Assembly: GCA_023460515.1 (NCBI GenBank)
Contig: JAEWPS010000045.1
Coordinates: forward strand, 69,957 to 133,956
Origin: Bacillota bacterium
GTDB taxonomy: Bacteria; Bacillota; Clostridia; TANB77; CAG-465
Direction of reading: 5' to 3'
DNA length: 64,000 nucleotides
A program made the translations under genes and the position numbers. Shown one piece after another: positions 35,141 through 43,034 of the stretch. Below the pieces are notes generated by a model, which searched no databases, was not told the DNA's origin, and saw only the letters and a list, made by a program, of their open reading frames with translations. Within the stretch, counting starts at the first letter, position 1. Every line of letters begins with the position of its first letter.

Positions 35141-35190
35141 AAAACAAAGCAAAGTAAAAGATTAATTTATTTTTTACTTTGCTTTGTTTT
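35141..35190. terminator. Bidirectional terminator, 19-bp stem
   Basis: The A-rich arm 35141-35159 (AAAACAAAGCAAAGTAAAA) pairs with the T-rich arm 35172-35190. It lies between convergent genes, and its right arm reaches the stop codon of tmcAL. Confidence 0.9.
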
Positions 35191-36388
35191 ATAATTTATT
35201 TGTAAAGTCTTTATTTAATATAGTATTGGTAAGGATACTATGTATATTTGATGAATATATATCTAACTGAATCATTTGTTGTACGTGTTCACTTTGTTTG
35301 CTAATTATATTATTATTGAGTGAAGTAAAAACAGGTATTTTAGACGACTTTGAGATGTTTGAGAGTAACAACTTACCTTTACTAGAAAGTGCCAAAATAT
35401 GAGCATAATTTATTTTTTTTTCATATAATATTTTAAAATTATCTTTTTGTATTTTAAGAATGATATTTATTAATATTCTTTTGATTTTATTTTCTATATA
35501 TCTTTTAGACTTTACGGAGTTTATTAATTCATCATAATCTTTAGCCGAAATTATATTTTTAAGTAATCTATTTTCTAGACCTTCAGTTACTTCATTTATT
35601 TTTGAAACCTCATATTCGCTCATACTAGTTATTTGATATTTTAAAAGATTAAATAGTTCACTATTTAATAAAATAGTATTTGTACTTAAGCTATTATAAA
35701 TTTGAGAGGGAATGTATTTTTTTATATTTTCGAGTTCATTATTTTTTAGTGCAACTCTTATACTTGTAGCACTTGTAAAATTTAAACTATTATCATTTAA
35801 TTTTAGTTCATTATAATTTGAACTGTTTCTTTGAATTAAATAGGGCTCAATACTACTATTTAATTTTTTTAGTGCTTTAATATACTCTATTCCAAGTATA
35901 TTATTAGGTTTAGAAATTTCTTCAATCTCAGTACTATTTAAATATTTTGATAAAGCAATACTCCTGGATTTCGCAAAAGTATTATTTTTATCTTGTAGTT
36001 TTATATCTTCCCATATTTCTTTTTCATTTTCAATAAGTTTAGTAGCAATACTATTTAAAATATCTATATTTTTACATTCACTTCCAAAACAAATACAATC
36101 TACAATCCCTAATGAATTTAATAATGAAATTGAACCTGATGCAAAATACTCACTACTAGAAGTAGCATAAAGCGTAGGTAATTCAATTACTAAGTCTACT
36201 CCATATTCAGTTGCAATTTTTGCTTTAGTAAACTTATCTAATACTGATATGTTTCCAGTTTGAGTAAAGGAGCCCGACATAACTAAAATAACATAATCTG
36301 CGCCTGTTAATTCTTTAGATTTTTGTATATGATATATATGTCCATTATGCATTGGATTATATTCTGTTATGATTCCTAAAACTTTCAA
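35189..36388 (-). CDS. tmcAL: tRNA(Met) cytidine acetate ligase-type protein (TmcAL/YlbM)
   Basis: 399 residues. The nucleotidyltransferase opening MKVLGIITEYNPMHNGHIYH carries the HxGH motif (HNGH). VMSGSFTQTGNISVLDKFTKA and ELPTLYATSSSEYFASGSI are family blocks. In B. subtilis TmcAL activates acetate with ATP to form ac4C34 in elongator tRNA-Met. The start follows AGGAGTG. It is a single gene, divergent from rnhA. Confidence 0.92.
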   Translation of the reverse strand: MKVLGIITEYNPMHNGHIYHIQKSKELTGADYVILVMSGSFTQTGNISVLDKFTKAKIATEYGVDLVIELPTLYATSSSEYFASGSISLLNSLGIVDCICFGSECKNIDILNSIATKLIENEKEIWEDIKLQDKNNTFAKSRSIALSKYLNSTEIEEISKPNNILGIEYIKALKKLNSSIEPYLIQRNSSNYNELKLNDNSLNFTSATSIRVALKNNELENIKKYIPSQIYNSLSTNTILLNSELFNLLKYQITSMSEYEVSKINEVTEGLENRLLKNIISAKDYDELINSVKSKRYIENKIKRILINIILKIQKDNFKILYEKKINYAHILALSSKGKLLLSNISKSSKIPVFTSLNNNIISKQSEHVQQMIQLDIYSSNIHSILTNTILNKDFTNKL

Positions 36389-36417
36389 AATTAGACACTC
36401 CTTTTGATTATTATCTA

Positions 36418-36445
36418 TTTACTTTGATAAAATAGATGGTATAAT
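36418..36445 (+). promoter_or_regulatory. Sigma-A-type promoter for rnhA
   Basis: TTTACT (36418-36423), 16 bases, TATAAT (36440-36445), in the tmcAL-rnhA divergent region. Confidence 0.5.
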
Positions 36446-36506
36446 ATATATAGTTTAACATAGAACAAGTAAATTTTCAAGAAATTGGAGGATATAAAGT
36501 TAAAAG

Positions 36507-36944
36507 ATGAGAAAAAAAATTACAATGTATACGGATGGAGCATGCAGTGGAAATCCTGGTCCTGGAGGTTATGCTGCCATACTAATGTATGAAGGAAACA
36601 CAAAAGAAGTATCTGGATTTGAAAAGAATACTACAAATAATAAAATGGAAATAACAGCGGTTATAAAAGGATTAGAAATTATTAAAGAGCCATGTGATAT
36701 AGAAATATATAGTGATAGTACCTACGTTGTTGATAGTGTTGAAAAAGGCTGGCTGTTTGGTTGGGAAAAGAAAAATTGGATAAAATCTGATAAAAAACCA
36801 GTAAAAAATGTTGAACTTTGGACAGAAATGATTAAATATCTTAATATACATAATATACGTTTTATTAAGGTTAAAGGTCATAGTGACAATGAGTTTAATA
36901 ATAGATGTGATAAGTTGGCTGTAGAAGCATATAAAAATATGTAA
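36507..36944 (+). CDS. rnhA: Ribonuclease HI
   Basis: 145 residues that hydrolyse RNA in RNA-DNA hybrids. The catalytic residues fall at Asp10 (YTDGACSGNPGPGGY), Glu48 (NNKMEITAV), Asp70 (YSDSTYVVDS) and Asp135, with His125 in KVKGH. The basic-protrusion region GWLFGWEKKNWIKSDKKPVKN is present. The ribosome binding site TTGGAGGAT lies farther from the ATG than usual (about 12 bases). Confidence 0.95.
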   Translation: MRKKITMYTDGACSGNPGPGGYAAILMYEGNTKEVSGFEKNTTNNKMEITAVIKGLEIIKEPCDIEIYSDSTYVVDSVEKGWLFGWEKKNWIKSDKKPVKNVELWTEMIKYLNIHNIRFIKVKGHSDNEFNNRCDKLAVEAYKNM

Positions 36945-36962
36945 TTATATATTACCATAAAG

Positions 36963-36970
36963 CATAGAAT
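36963..36970 (+). promoter_or_regulatory. Candidate sigma-E -10 element before spoIIM
   Basis: CATAGAAT differs at one position from the sigma-E -10 pattern CATACAAT. The -35 region (TAATTAT, about 36942-36948, 14 bases upstream) is weak. It would give a leader of about 12 bases. Confidence 0.3.
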
Positions 36971-36987
36971 GTTTTGTGGTGATATAT

Positions 36988-37596
36988 TTGAAGAATTACA
37001 TATTAAAAATATTAAGAGAAAATAAAAAAAGTATAAAGGTGTTTATTTTTTGTATATTATTAGGACTTGCTGCAGGAATTATCTCATATAATTTTTTGAG
37101 TTCTTCTAATAAAACTGAGCTTGTAAATAGTGTAAGAACAACGTTAGATATTTCTAAAAATGAAAACTTTGAAAAAGTTTCTATATTACAAAATGGCCTT
37201 AAATCTAACTTATACACTATTTTATTGTTTTTAGTTGTATCTACAACAATAGTTGCACCAATAGTATTTTGTATAATATATTTTTTAAAAGGATTTGCAA
37301 TAGGCATATATATTTCAGTTATATATAGCATATTTGGATTTTGGAATGGAACGTTATCTAATTTTTTAATTAATATTATTCCAAATATAATATTCATACC
37401 GGCATATATATTTATAGGACTTAAAACTATAGATTTTCACTATTATATTTGTAGTGAATCTACACTAATGGAAAAATTAAAAAGGCTTGTATATTTGGGA
37501 TATTCTTATATGATAATTACACCTTTTTTCTTTCTATCTATAGTAATGGAGCAGTTAGTTTTTCCTGTGGTGTTGAATATATACATTAAGATATAA
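36988..37596 (+). CDS. spoIIM: Stage II sporulation protein M
   Basis: 202 residues from TTG 36988, which has GGTGAT 5 bases ahead; a GTG at 36976 lies just before this site. Five membrane segments and the block FCIIYFLKGFAIGIYISVI are typical of SpoIIM. In Bacillus and Clostridium it forms the DMP complex with SpoIID and SpoIIP, which thins septal peptidoglycan and drives engulfment. spoIIP is only 1.3 kb downstream, so two of the three components are neighbours. Confidence 0.87.
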   Translation: MKNYILKILRENKKSIKVFIFCILLGLAAGIISYNFLSSSNKTELVNSVRTTLDISKNENFEKVSILQNGLKSNLYTILLFLVVSTTIVAPIVFCIIYFLKGFAIGIYISVIYSIFGFWNGTLSNFLINIIPNIIFIPAYIFIGLKTIDFHYYICSESTLMEKLKRLVYLGYSYMIITPFFFLSIVMEQLVFPVVLNIYIKI

Positions 37597-37600
37597 GTAA

Positions 37601-37644
37601 AATAAAAAAGTATTACAATAATTTTTGTAATACTTTTTTATTTT
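37601..37644. terminator. Bidirectional terminator
   Basis: AAAAAAGTATTACAA pairs with TTGTAATACTTTTTT around a short loop, between convergent spoIIM (+) and the repeat-protein gene (-). Confidence 0.85.
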
Positions 37645-37667
37645 ATATAATGATAATATATAGAGGT

Positions 37668-38111
37668 CTACTTTTTGCTTATATTTGCTGGATAACATAA
37701 TCTTCCTTCAGAATCATAGAAAGGATCACCAGGATAACAAAGTCTATCATTATAATCATAAAAGGGATCACCTGGGTAACATAATCGTCCTTGAGTATCA
37801 TAAAAAGGGTCACCTGGGTAACATAACCGTCCTTGAGTATCATAAAAAGGGTCACCGGGATAGCAAAACCTTCCTTGCGAATCATAAAAAGAATCACCAC
37901 TTGAAATTTTATCTTTAACATTATTATTTTGTGGCCCGCCTTTACCATAATCAAGTAATATATCGATAAATATGTCGGCAGGATTATCAGCTGTAGAATT
38001 ATTTGTATTATTGCAGTTTTTCTCTGATTCTTTATTTAATATTTTGCACATTACACAGTTAAAGCAAAAAACAATGAGAATTAAAACAACAAAAGCTAAA
38101 ATTGTAAGCAT
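37668..38111 (-). CDS. Membrane-anchored protein with five tandem 14-residue Cys/Tyr/Pro repeats
   Basis: 147 residues. An N-terminal hydrophobic segment with three cysteines (about 3-22) is followed by an Asn/Asp-rich linker. Five back-to-back copies of GDPFYDTQGRLCYP (residues 72-141) come next, then a short basic tail. Every copy keeps Phe-Tyr-Asp and Cys-Tyr-Pro, with one Cys each. AAGGAGG precedes the ATG. I recognise no family; the repeat looks like a low-complexity structural or wall-exposed module. The promoter is a perfect consensus, so strong expression is likely. Confidence 0.8.
   Translation of the reverse strand: MLTILAFVVLILIVFCFNCVMCKILNKESEKNCNNTNNSTADNPADIFIDILLDYGKGGPQNNNVKDKISSGDSFYDSQGRFCYPGDPFYDTQGRLCYPGDPFYDTQGRLCYPGDPFYDYNDRLCYPGDPFYDSEGRLCYPANISKK
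37689..37898 (-). repeat. Five 42-bp tandem repeats inside the repeat-protein gene
   Basis: 210 bases equal exactly 5 x 42. Two central copies are nearly identical in DNA, which suggests recent duplication; the outer copies have drifted. Confidence 0.85.
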
Positions 38112-38162
38112 GATATATCCTCCTTAAAAATTATTTTTCAGATTTATATATTTTTGTGTAAT

Positions 38163-38191
38163 ATTATAACATATTTTATATATTATGTCAA
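38163..38191 (-). promoter_or_regulatory. Perfect-consensus sigma-A promoter for the repeat protein
   Basis: On the minus strand TTGACA (38191-38186), 17 bases, TATAAT (38168-38163): both hexamers and the spacing are ideal. Few others in the window match as well. Confidence 0.8.
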
Positions 38192-38339
38192 ATATATAAG
38201 TGTGGATAAGTTTGACTGAGTAATACTTTAATAAATAGTATAACCTATATAAAGGTATTAGTTTTTATGCGTTTTTTTCTGTACACTATAAATTGTTTAA
38301 TCTTTTGTACAGATTTTAGACACTTTTTTCTTAAATAAC

Positions 38340-38368
38340 TTGAAAATTAGACGAAAGTATTGTACAAT
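38340..38368 (+). promoter_or_regulatory. Sigma-A-type promoter for the DivIVA-like gene
   Basis: TTGAAA (38340-38345), 17 bases, TACAAT (38363-38368), 26 bases before the ATG. Confidence 0.6.
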
Positions 38369-38393
38369 ATATATATCTTGGAGGTAGCAAATT

Positions 38394-38813
38394 ATGGATA
38401 GTGAAAAGAAGTTTTCAAACGAGATGTTTGGATATAGCAAACAAGAAGTAGATGAATATATTAAAGAATTGAAAGCTGAATATGAAAGTAGACTTCAAGC
38501 GGAAAAATCAGATTCAAATAGACTTTCTAATGAGCTTACAATAGTAAAGAAAAAATTGGAAAGATACGAAATAGATTATATTGAAAGACAAGAAAAGGTT
38601 GCAAATGCTTTAATTACGGCAGAAGATCAGTCAAAAAAAATAATTGAGAATGCCAGAGCAGAAGCAAATGAAGAACGTGAAAGAATTGAACATTTAACAG
38701 AAATGGAAAAAGAAAAATTATTAGACTTAAAAAAAGAAGTTATTGATCTTAAAGAAAGAACAATAAGATTAATGGACAAGTACAGTACAGACATGAATAG
38801 TTTGTTAGATTAA
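38394..38813 (+). CDS. DivIVA-domain coiled-coil protein
   Basis: 139 residues. The short N-terminal module FSNEMFGYSKQEVDEYIKEL is the membrane-curvature-binding DivIVA motif, followed by a continuous coiled coil (about 25-130). It is shorter than full DivIVA and resembles DivIVA/GpsB-like or SepF-neighbour proteins. The cellular role (septum or pole scaffolding) is inferred. The ribosome binding site is GGAGG. spoIIP follows after 48 bases that form a long hairpin. Confidence 0.8.
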   Translation: MDSEKKFSNEMFGYSKQEVDEYIKELKAEYESRLQAEKSDSNRLSNELTIVKKKLERYEIDYIERQEKVANALITAEDQSKKIIENARAEANEERERIEHLTEMEKEKLLDLKKEVIDLKERTIRLMDKYSTDMNSLLD

Positions 38814-38825
38814 TCATAAATTTAT

Positions 38826-38885
38826 AACAGTTGTAGTATACATAGAACAAAGGAGTTTTCTATGAGAATTACAACTGTTTTTTTT
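38826..38885 (+). promoter_or_regulatory. Hairpin with T-run overlapping the spoIIP start
   Basis: Outer stem AACAGTTGTA (38826-38835) with TACAACTGTT (38870-38879); inner stem CATAGAA (38841-38847) with TTCTATG (38858-38864). Eight T follow (38878-38885), as in an intrinsic terminator. The apical loop holds the ribosome binding site AAAGGAG, and the inner 3' arm holds the spoIIP ATG (38862-38864). On a read-through transcript this would both terminate and block translation. TATACATA (38837-38844), with ATAAATT 14 bases upstream, is a possible sigma-E promoter that would start transcripts inside the loop. Confidence 0.65.
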
Positions 38886-39995
38886 AAGCATGGTATAAAA
38901 GGGATAACCAGTAGTATTAGCGATTGGTTAAAAAAAATTATATATTTATCATATATTTGTATACTATTAATATTTCTTGCTTTTTTTGTATCTAATTTTA
39001 ATATTAATAGTAATATTGTTGCGCTTGCAAGTAATGCTAGAATTAGTGGAGAAAATGAATTGAATATATCAAGTATTAAAAATATATATCCTCTTTTTAA
39101 CAGTAATAACTATATTATAAAAGAAAAATTAAATAATGAAGTTATATCTGTTACTAACGAAAATAAATATGGTTACGAATTGATTGATAATATAACTACC
39201 GATGAAGCGGTTTCGGTATTTTCAAACAAAAGAAATTTAAACATTAATGTAACAGATAGTCCTGATTTGGAGAGAATATCAATAGATACTATGAAAATAC
39301 TCAATTATTCAACTTTGCGTGGAATAAATTATCAAGAATTATATAACAAAACTATTACACTTACAAAAATAAGTGATAACATTTTGCTATATAATACACA
39401 TACATCTGAGTCATACACAAATAGTGTAAAATATAAATTTGATTATACAGGAACATATAGAACAACAGATTCTAATTTTAATATGATTAGTGTTGCTAGA
39501 GAATTAGAGAAAAATCTAAAAGAAAAAAATGTAAGTGTTATACAAGATACTACTCCTCATGATTACGGAACTTATACAAGTGCATATGCCAGATCGAAAA
39601 TAACTGTTAAGGATAGTATAACTAAAAATGGAAATTTTGGTATAGCTATAGATGTACATAGAGATGCAAGTGGCGACTTAGCTTTTGCACCTAAGGTAAA
39701 TATAAACGGAATAGATGTTGCACAATGTATGTTTGTTGTTGGTGTTGGAACAGATAAAAATAGAAATCCATATTATTCGGATAATTTGAGCTTAGCTATT
39801 CAACTTCAACTCTTAGCAGATAAGATATATCCAGGATTGTTTAGACCCATGTATATTAGAAATTCAATGTATAATCAAGATTTAAATAGATATTCGTTGC
39901 TTATAGAAGTAGGGGCTACTGGTAATACATTAGATGAGGCATATTATGCTACAAGATGTATTAGCAACTTATTAAATATAATATATAAAAAATAA
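38862..39995 (+). CDS. spoIIP: Stage II sporulation protein P
   Basis: 377 residues. One membrane segment (about 26-47) anchors an extracytoplasmic domain. The C-terminal amidase (about 170-377) shows the metal and catalytic signatures NTHTSESY (His), AIDVHRDA (His) and LLIEVGATGNT (Glu). SpoIIP is an amidase and endopeptidase that, with SpoIID and SpoIIM, removes septal peptidoglycan during engulfment. The region around its ATG is folded into a terminator-like hairpin, so its expression is probably restricted. Confidence 0.93.
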   Translation: MRITTVFFKHGIKGITSSISDWLKKIIYLSYICILLIFLAFFVSNFNINSNIVALASNARISGENELNISSIKNIYPLFNSNNYIIKEKLNNEVISVTNENKYGYELIDNITTDEAVSVFSNKRNLNINVTDSPDLERISIDTMKILNYSTLRGINYQELYNKTITLTKISDNILLYNTHTSESYTNSVKYKFDYTGTYRTTDSNFNMISVARELEKNLKEKNVSVIQDTTPHDYGTYTSAYARSKITVKDSITKNGNFGIAIDVHRDASGDLAFAPKVNINGIDVAQCMFVVGVGTDKNRNPYYSDNLSLAIQLQLLADKIYPGLFRPMYIRNSMYNQDLNRYSLLIEVGATGNTLDEAYYATRCISNLLNIIYKK

Positions 39996-40004
39996 GAATG
40001 TGTA

Positions 40005-40033
40005 TTGTAATGAATGTGGTCATGTGATATAAT
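40005..40033 (+). promoter_or_regulatory. Sigma-A-type promoter
   Basis: TTGTAA (40005-40010), 17 bases, TATAAT (40028-40033), ahead of the membrane protein at 40056. Confidence 0.6.
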
Positions 40034-40057
40034 CTACCTAAGAAGGGTGGATTATAT
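40027..40057 (+). repeat. 12-bp inverted repeat over the -10 box and start codon
   Basis: ATATAATCTACC (40027-40038) pairs with GGTGGATTATAT (40046-40057) around 7 bases. It covers the -10 element, the transcription start region, the ribosome binding site GGGTGG and the first bases of the ATG. It could be a repressor operator, since the mRNA itself would start inside it. Confidence 0.55.
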
Positions 40058-41549
40058 GGAGATGAAATTAACAAAAAATCTAATTATAAAGATAATTCTT
40101 TGTGTATTTATGCTGGTATTTATATTTTCATTATGCTCAATTGATTTACAAAATGATACATTTTATGATATATTAATAGGAAAAGAGTACTCGCAAAACG
40201 GTATCTTTTCCATAGATAAATTTTCTATTCACGAAAATTTGAAATATCAGACTCACCATTTGTTTTTAGATTTAGTTATTTATGCTATATATAATGTATT
40301 TGGGTTTATAGGAACATATATACTTGAGATAATACTTACATGTATAATAGCAATGTTATTTTATACAGTCAATAATCAGTTTACAAAAAGCAAAAAAATC
40401 GCTTATATTATTACGTTTATACAACTTTTCATGTTTTCACCATTTATATCTCTTAGAGCTCAAATGTTTAGTAGTATATTTTTTCTAATTGAAATAATAA
40501 TGATAAATAAATATTTATATGGGAACCTATCAGATAGAAAAAATAAAATAATATTAGCAATATTAACTTTAATACCAATTTTATTAATTAATTTTCATAG
40601 TGGAGTAATATTCTTTTATTATATAATAATTGGTGTTTATTTATTTAATTTATGTAATGTTAATTTAATAAGAATAGAAAATGATAAAACTATAGATAAA
40701 AATAAGTTGAAAAAGCTCATATATCCTTTTGTTATAAGTTTACCTTTGCTACTTTTAAATCCTTATGGTATAAACGGAATTACTTATATGTTTAAAACAC
40801 TTAATAATTCTTTTATAAATAACAGCATTCAAGAATTTTTTCCATTTAATATAAAAGGTGTTATGGGAATTCAAATGTTTATATATTTTGTTATTCAGAT
40901 AATACCGTTAATATTAAGTAATAAGAAGATAAAGCTACAGGAGATACTATTTTTTTCTGGCACTTTGTTTATGTCGTTACTATCCGTAAGACATTTTATG
41001 TTTTTTATAATAACAACAGTAGTTCTTATCCCACATTTGGAATTTGTATTAACTAGAATGAAAAACTGGTTATATTTTGGACTGAATGAAAAAGGATTAA
41101 AAGGCATGACTGTACTAATAAATGTTATAATATTTATTGTTATAATGTCTGCAATCTCTAGTCGATTATCACAAAAACAATATGAGTTCATACCAAGTAA
41201 GTTTTATCCTATTAATGCGGTGGAATATATTAAAAAAAATATAGGTTACGATAAGGTTATTTTTAATGAATATACGTGGGGAAGCTATATGATGTTTAAT
41301 GACATAAAAGTATTTATAGATTCTAGATGTGACTTATATACAAAGGAATATAACCAGGGTGTAAATGTCGCAGAAGATTATATGAACACTGTAAAATGTA
41401 AAATTCATTATAAAGATATAGTAAATAAATATAATATAGAATATTTTTTAATTCCAAAGGACGAGCCGCTTACGATAATGTTACTTAAAGACGATAATTA
41501 TGTAAATATTTATGAAGATGATATATCATATATATTTAAAAAAAAGTAG
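40056..41549 (+). CDS. Polytopic membrane protein, GT-C glycosyltransferase-like
   Basis: 497 residues from ATG 40056, with GGGTGG ahead; the GTG at 40014 lies upstream of the promoter's -10. About ten to eleven membrane segments are followed by an extracytoplasmic C-terminal domain (about 385-497) with YDKVIFNEYTWGSYMMFND and VFIDSRCDLYTKEY. In the first loop DILIGKEYSQNG and KYQTHHLFLDL resemble GT-C-fold proteins that use lipid-linked sugars. No function can be assigned firmly. pgi and another GT-C-like gene lie downstream. Confidence 0.65.
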   Translation: MEMKLTKNLIIKIILCVFMLVFIFSLCSIDLQNDTFYDILIGKEYSQNGIFSIDKFSIHENLKYQTHHLFLDLVIYAIYNVFGFIGTYILEIILTCIIAMLFYTVNNQFTKSKKIAYIITFIQLFMFSPFISLRAQMFSSIFFLIEIIMINKYLYGNLSDRKNKIILAILTLIPILLINFHSGVIFFYYIIIGVYLFNLCNVNLIRIENDKTIDKNKLKKLIYPFVISLPLLLLNPYGINGITYMFKTLNNSFINNSIQEFFPFNIKGVMGIQMFIYFVIQIIPLILSNKKIKLQEILFFSGTLFMSLLSVRHFMFFIITTVVLIPHLEFVLTRMKNWLYFGLNEKGLKGMTVLINVIIFIVIMSAISSRLSQKQYEFIPSKFYPINAVEYIKKNIGYDKVIFNEYTWGSYMMFNDIKVFIDSRCDLYTKEYNQGVNVAEDYMNTVKCKIHYKDIVNKYNIEYFLIPKDEPLTIMLLKDDNYVNIYEDDISYIFKKK

Positions 41550-41559
41550 AAATTTTATG

Positions 41560-41588
41560 TTGAAAAGATTATAGCTATATGATATAAT
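41560..41588 (+). promoter_or_regulatory. Sigma-A-type promoter for pgi
   Basis: TTGAAA (41560-41565), 17 bases, TATAAT (41583-41588), 29 bases before the ATG. Confidence 0.65.
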
Positions 41589-41616
41589 GATTAAAATGTT
41601 ATAAGGAGGAATTGTT

Positions 41617-42928
41617 ATGCAAGGTATTTCGTTAGATTTTAAAGGATTAAGCCCATTTGTTGAGGAATATGAATTGAAACTTATGGAAAATGGTGTATTT
41701 TCAGCTCACAATATGATAAATGACAAAACAGGTGCAGGTAGAAATATGTTACGGTTGGGTTGATTTACCAAATAAAATAACAGATGAAGAGATTAATAGA
41801 ATAAAAAAATGCAGTGATAGAATAAAAAAACAAGCTGATGTTTTCGTAGTAATTGGAATAGGTGGATCATATTTAGGAGCTAAAGCGGTTATAGATATAT
41901 TTTCTAGTACATTTAGTAATATGCAATCTTTGAATGATAGAAAACATCCTGAGATCTTATTTGCTGGTAATAATTTAAGTGGAAAATATATAAGAGATTT
42001 AATTGAATATATACGTGATAAAGACGTCGCAATAAATGTTATTTCTAAATCAGGAAAAACTTTAGAACCAGCGATTGCTTTTAGAATACTTAAATTATTT
42101 TTAGAAGAAAAATATGGTATATCTGGTGCCGCAGAAAGAATTTATGTTACAACAGATAAGGAAGATGGAATATTAAATAAAATTGCAAAAGATAATGAAT
42201 ATGAAACATTTGTAATACCAAAAGATGTAGGTGGTAGATATTCTGTACTTACTCCAGTTGGACTACTTCCTATGGCTGTTGCAAATATAGATTTTGAGGA
42301 AGTATTAGATGGAGCAACTTTTGCTGAATATGTTTATAACGAAAAGAGTATTGAAAAAAATGACTGTTATAAATACGCTGCATATAGAAACATATTAAAT
42401 AAAAAAGGAAAAGATATTGAGATAATGGCATCATATGAACCTAGTTTTGCTATGTTTACTGAATGGTTTAAACAGCTATTTGGTGAAAGTGAAGGAAAAA
42501 ACTCTAAAGGTATTTTTCCTGCTGGAGTTAGTTTAACTACAGATCTACACTCAATGGGACAAATGATTCAAGACGGAAAAAGAAATATATTCGAAACTGT
42601 TATAAACATTTCTAGAAATAGGAGCTTTATAACATTACCAAAAGTATATGATGATCAAGACGGCTTAAATTACTTGGCAGGAACCGAAATCGATTATATA
42701 AATAAGCAAGCTTTTTTAGGAACAGTGCAAGCACATGTTGAAGGATTAGTACCATGTATAATTATAAATTTAGAAGAAGTAAATGAATATAATATAGGTC
42801 AGTTAATATATTTCTTTGAAAAGGCATGTGCAATAAGTGGTTATATATTGGGAGTTAATCCATTTGACCAACCAGGAGTTGAAGCATATAAAAATAACAT
42901 GATGAAATTACTAGAAAATAAACAATAA
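41617..42928 (+). pseudogene. pgi: Glucose-6-phosphate isomerase with a one-base frameshift near the N-terminus
   Basis: AAGGAGG and ATG 41617 begin a frame that reads MQGISLDFKGLSPFV, then HNMINDKTGAGRNM, and then stops after LRLG. The other frame continues with YGWVDLPNKITDEE at exactly this point. Removing one T of the TT at 41749-41750 joins them into a normal enzyme of about 436 residues. Downstream all catalytic blocks are intact: GIGGSYLGA, ISKSGKTLEPA, GGRYSVLTPVGLLP, DLHSMGQMIQDG and QPGVEAYK. The ATG at 41720 is not a plausible start (no ribosome binding site). Loss of Pgi would be costly, so a sequence error is likely. Confidence 0.88.
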
Positions 42929-42941
42929 TGAATAGTTACAG

Positions 42942-42996
42942 GTGTTATAAACAGTCATATCTAAAAGTAATGGAATGTTTATAACACTAATTTTTA
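42942..42996 (+). terminator. Intrinsic terminator after pgi
   Basis: GTGTTATAAAC (42942-42952) pairs perfectly with GTTTATAACAC (42977-42987), followed by TAATTTTTA. Confidence 0.7.
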
Positions 42997-43034
42997 TACA
43001 TAAATGATATAAAATTGAACAATAGGAGAATTTA

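Noticed and set aside
41720..42928. pgi starting at ATG 41720 as a complete shorter gene
   Set aside because: No ribosome binding site, and the conserved N-terminal part of the enzyme is encoded just upstream in another frame with a good start.
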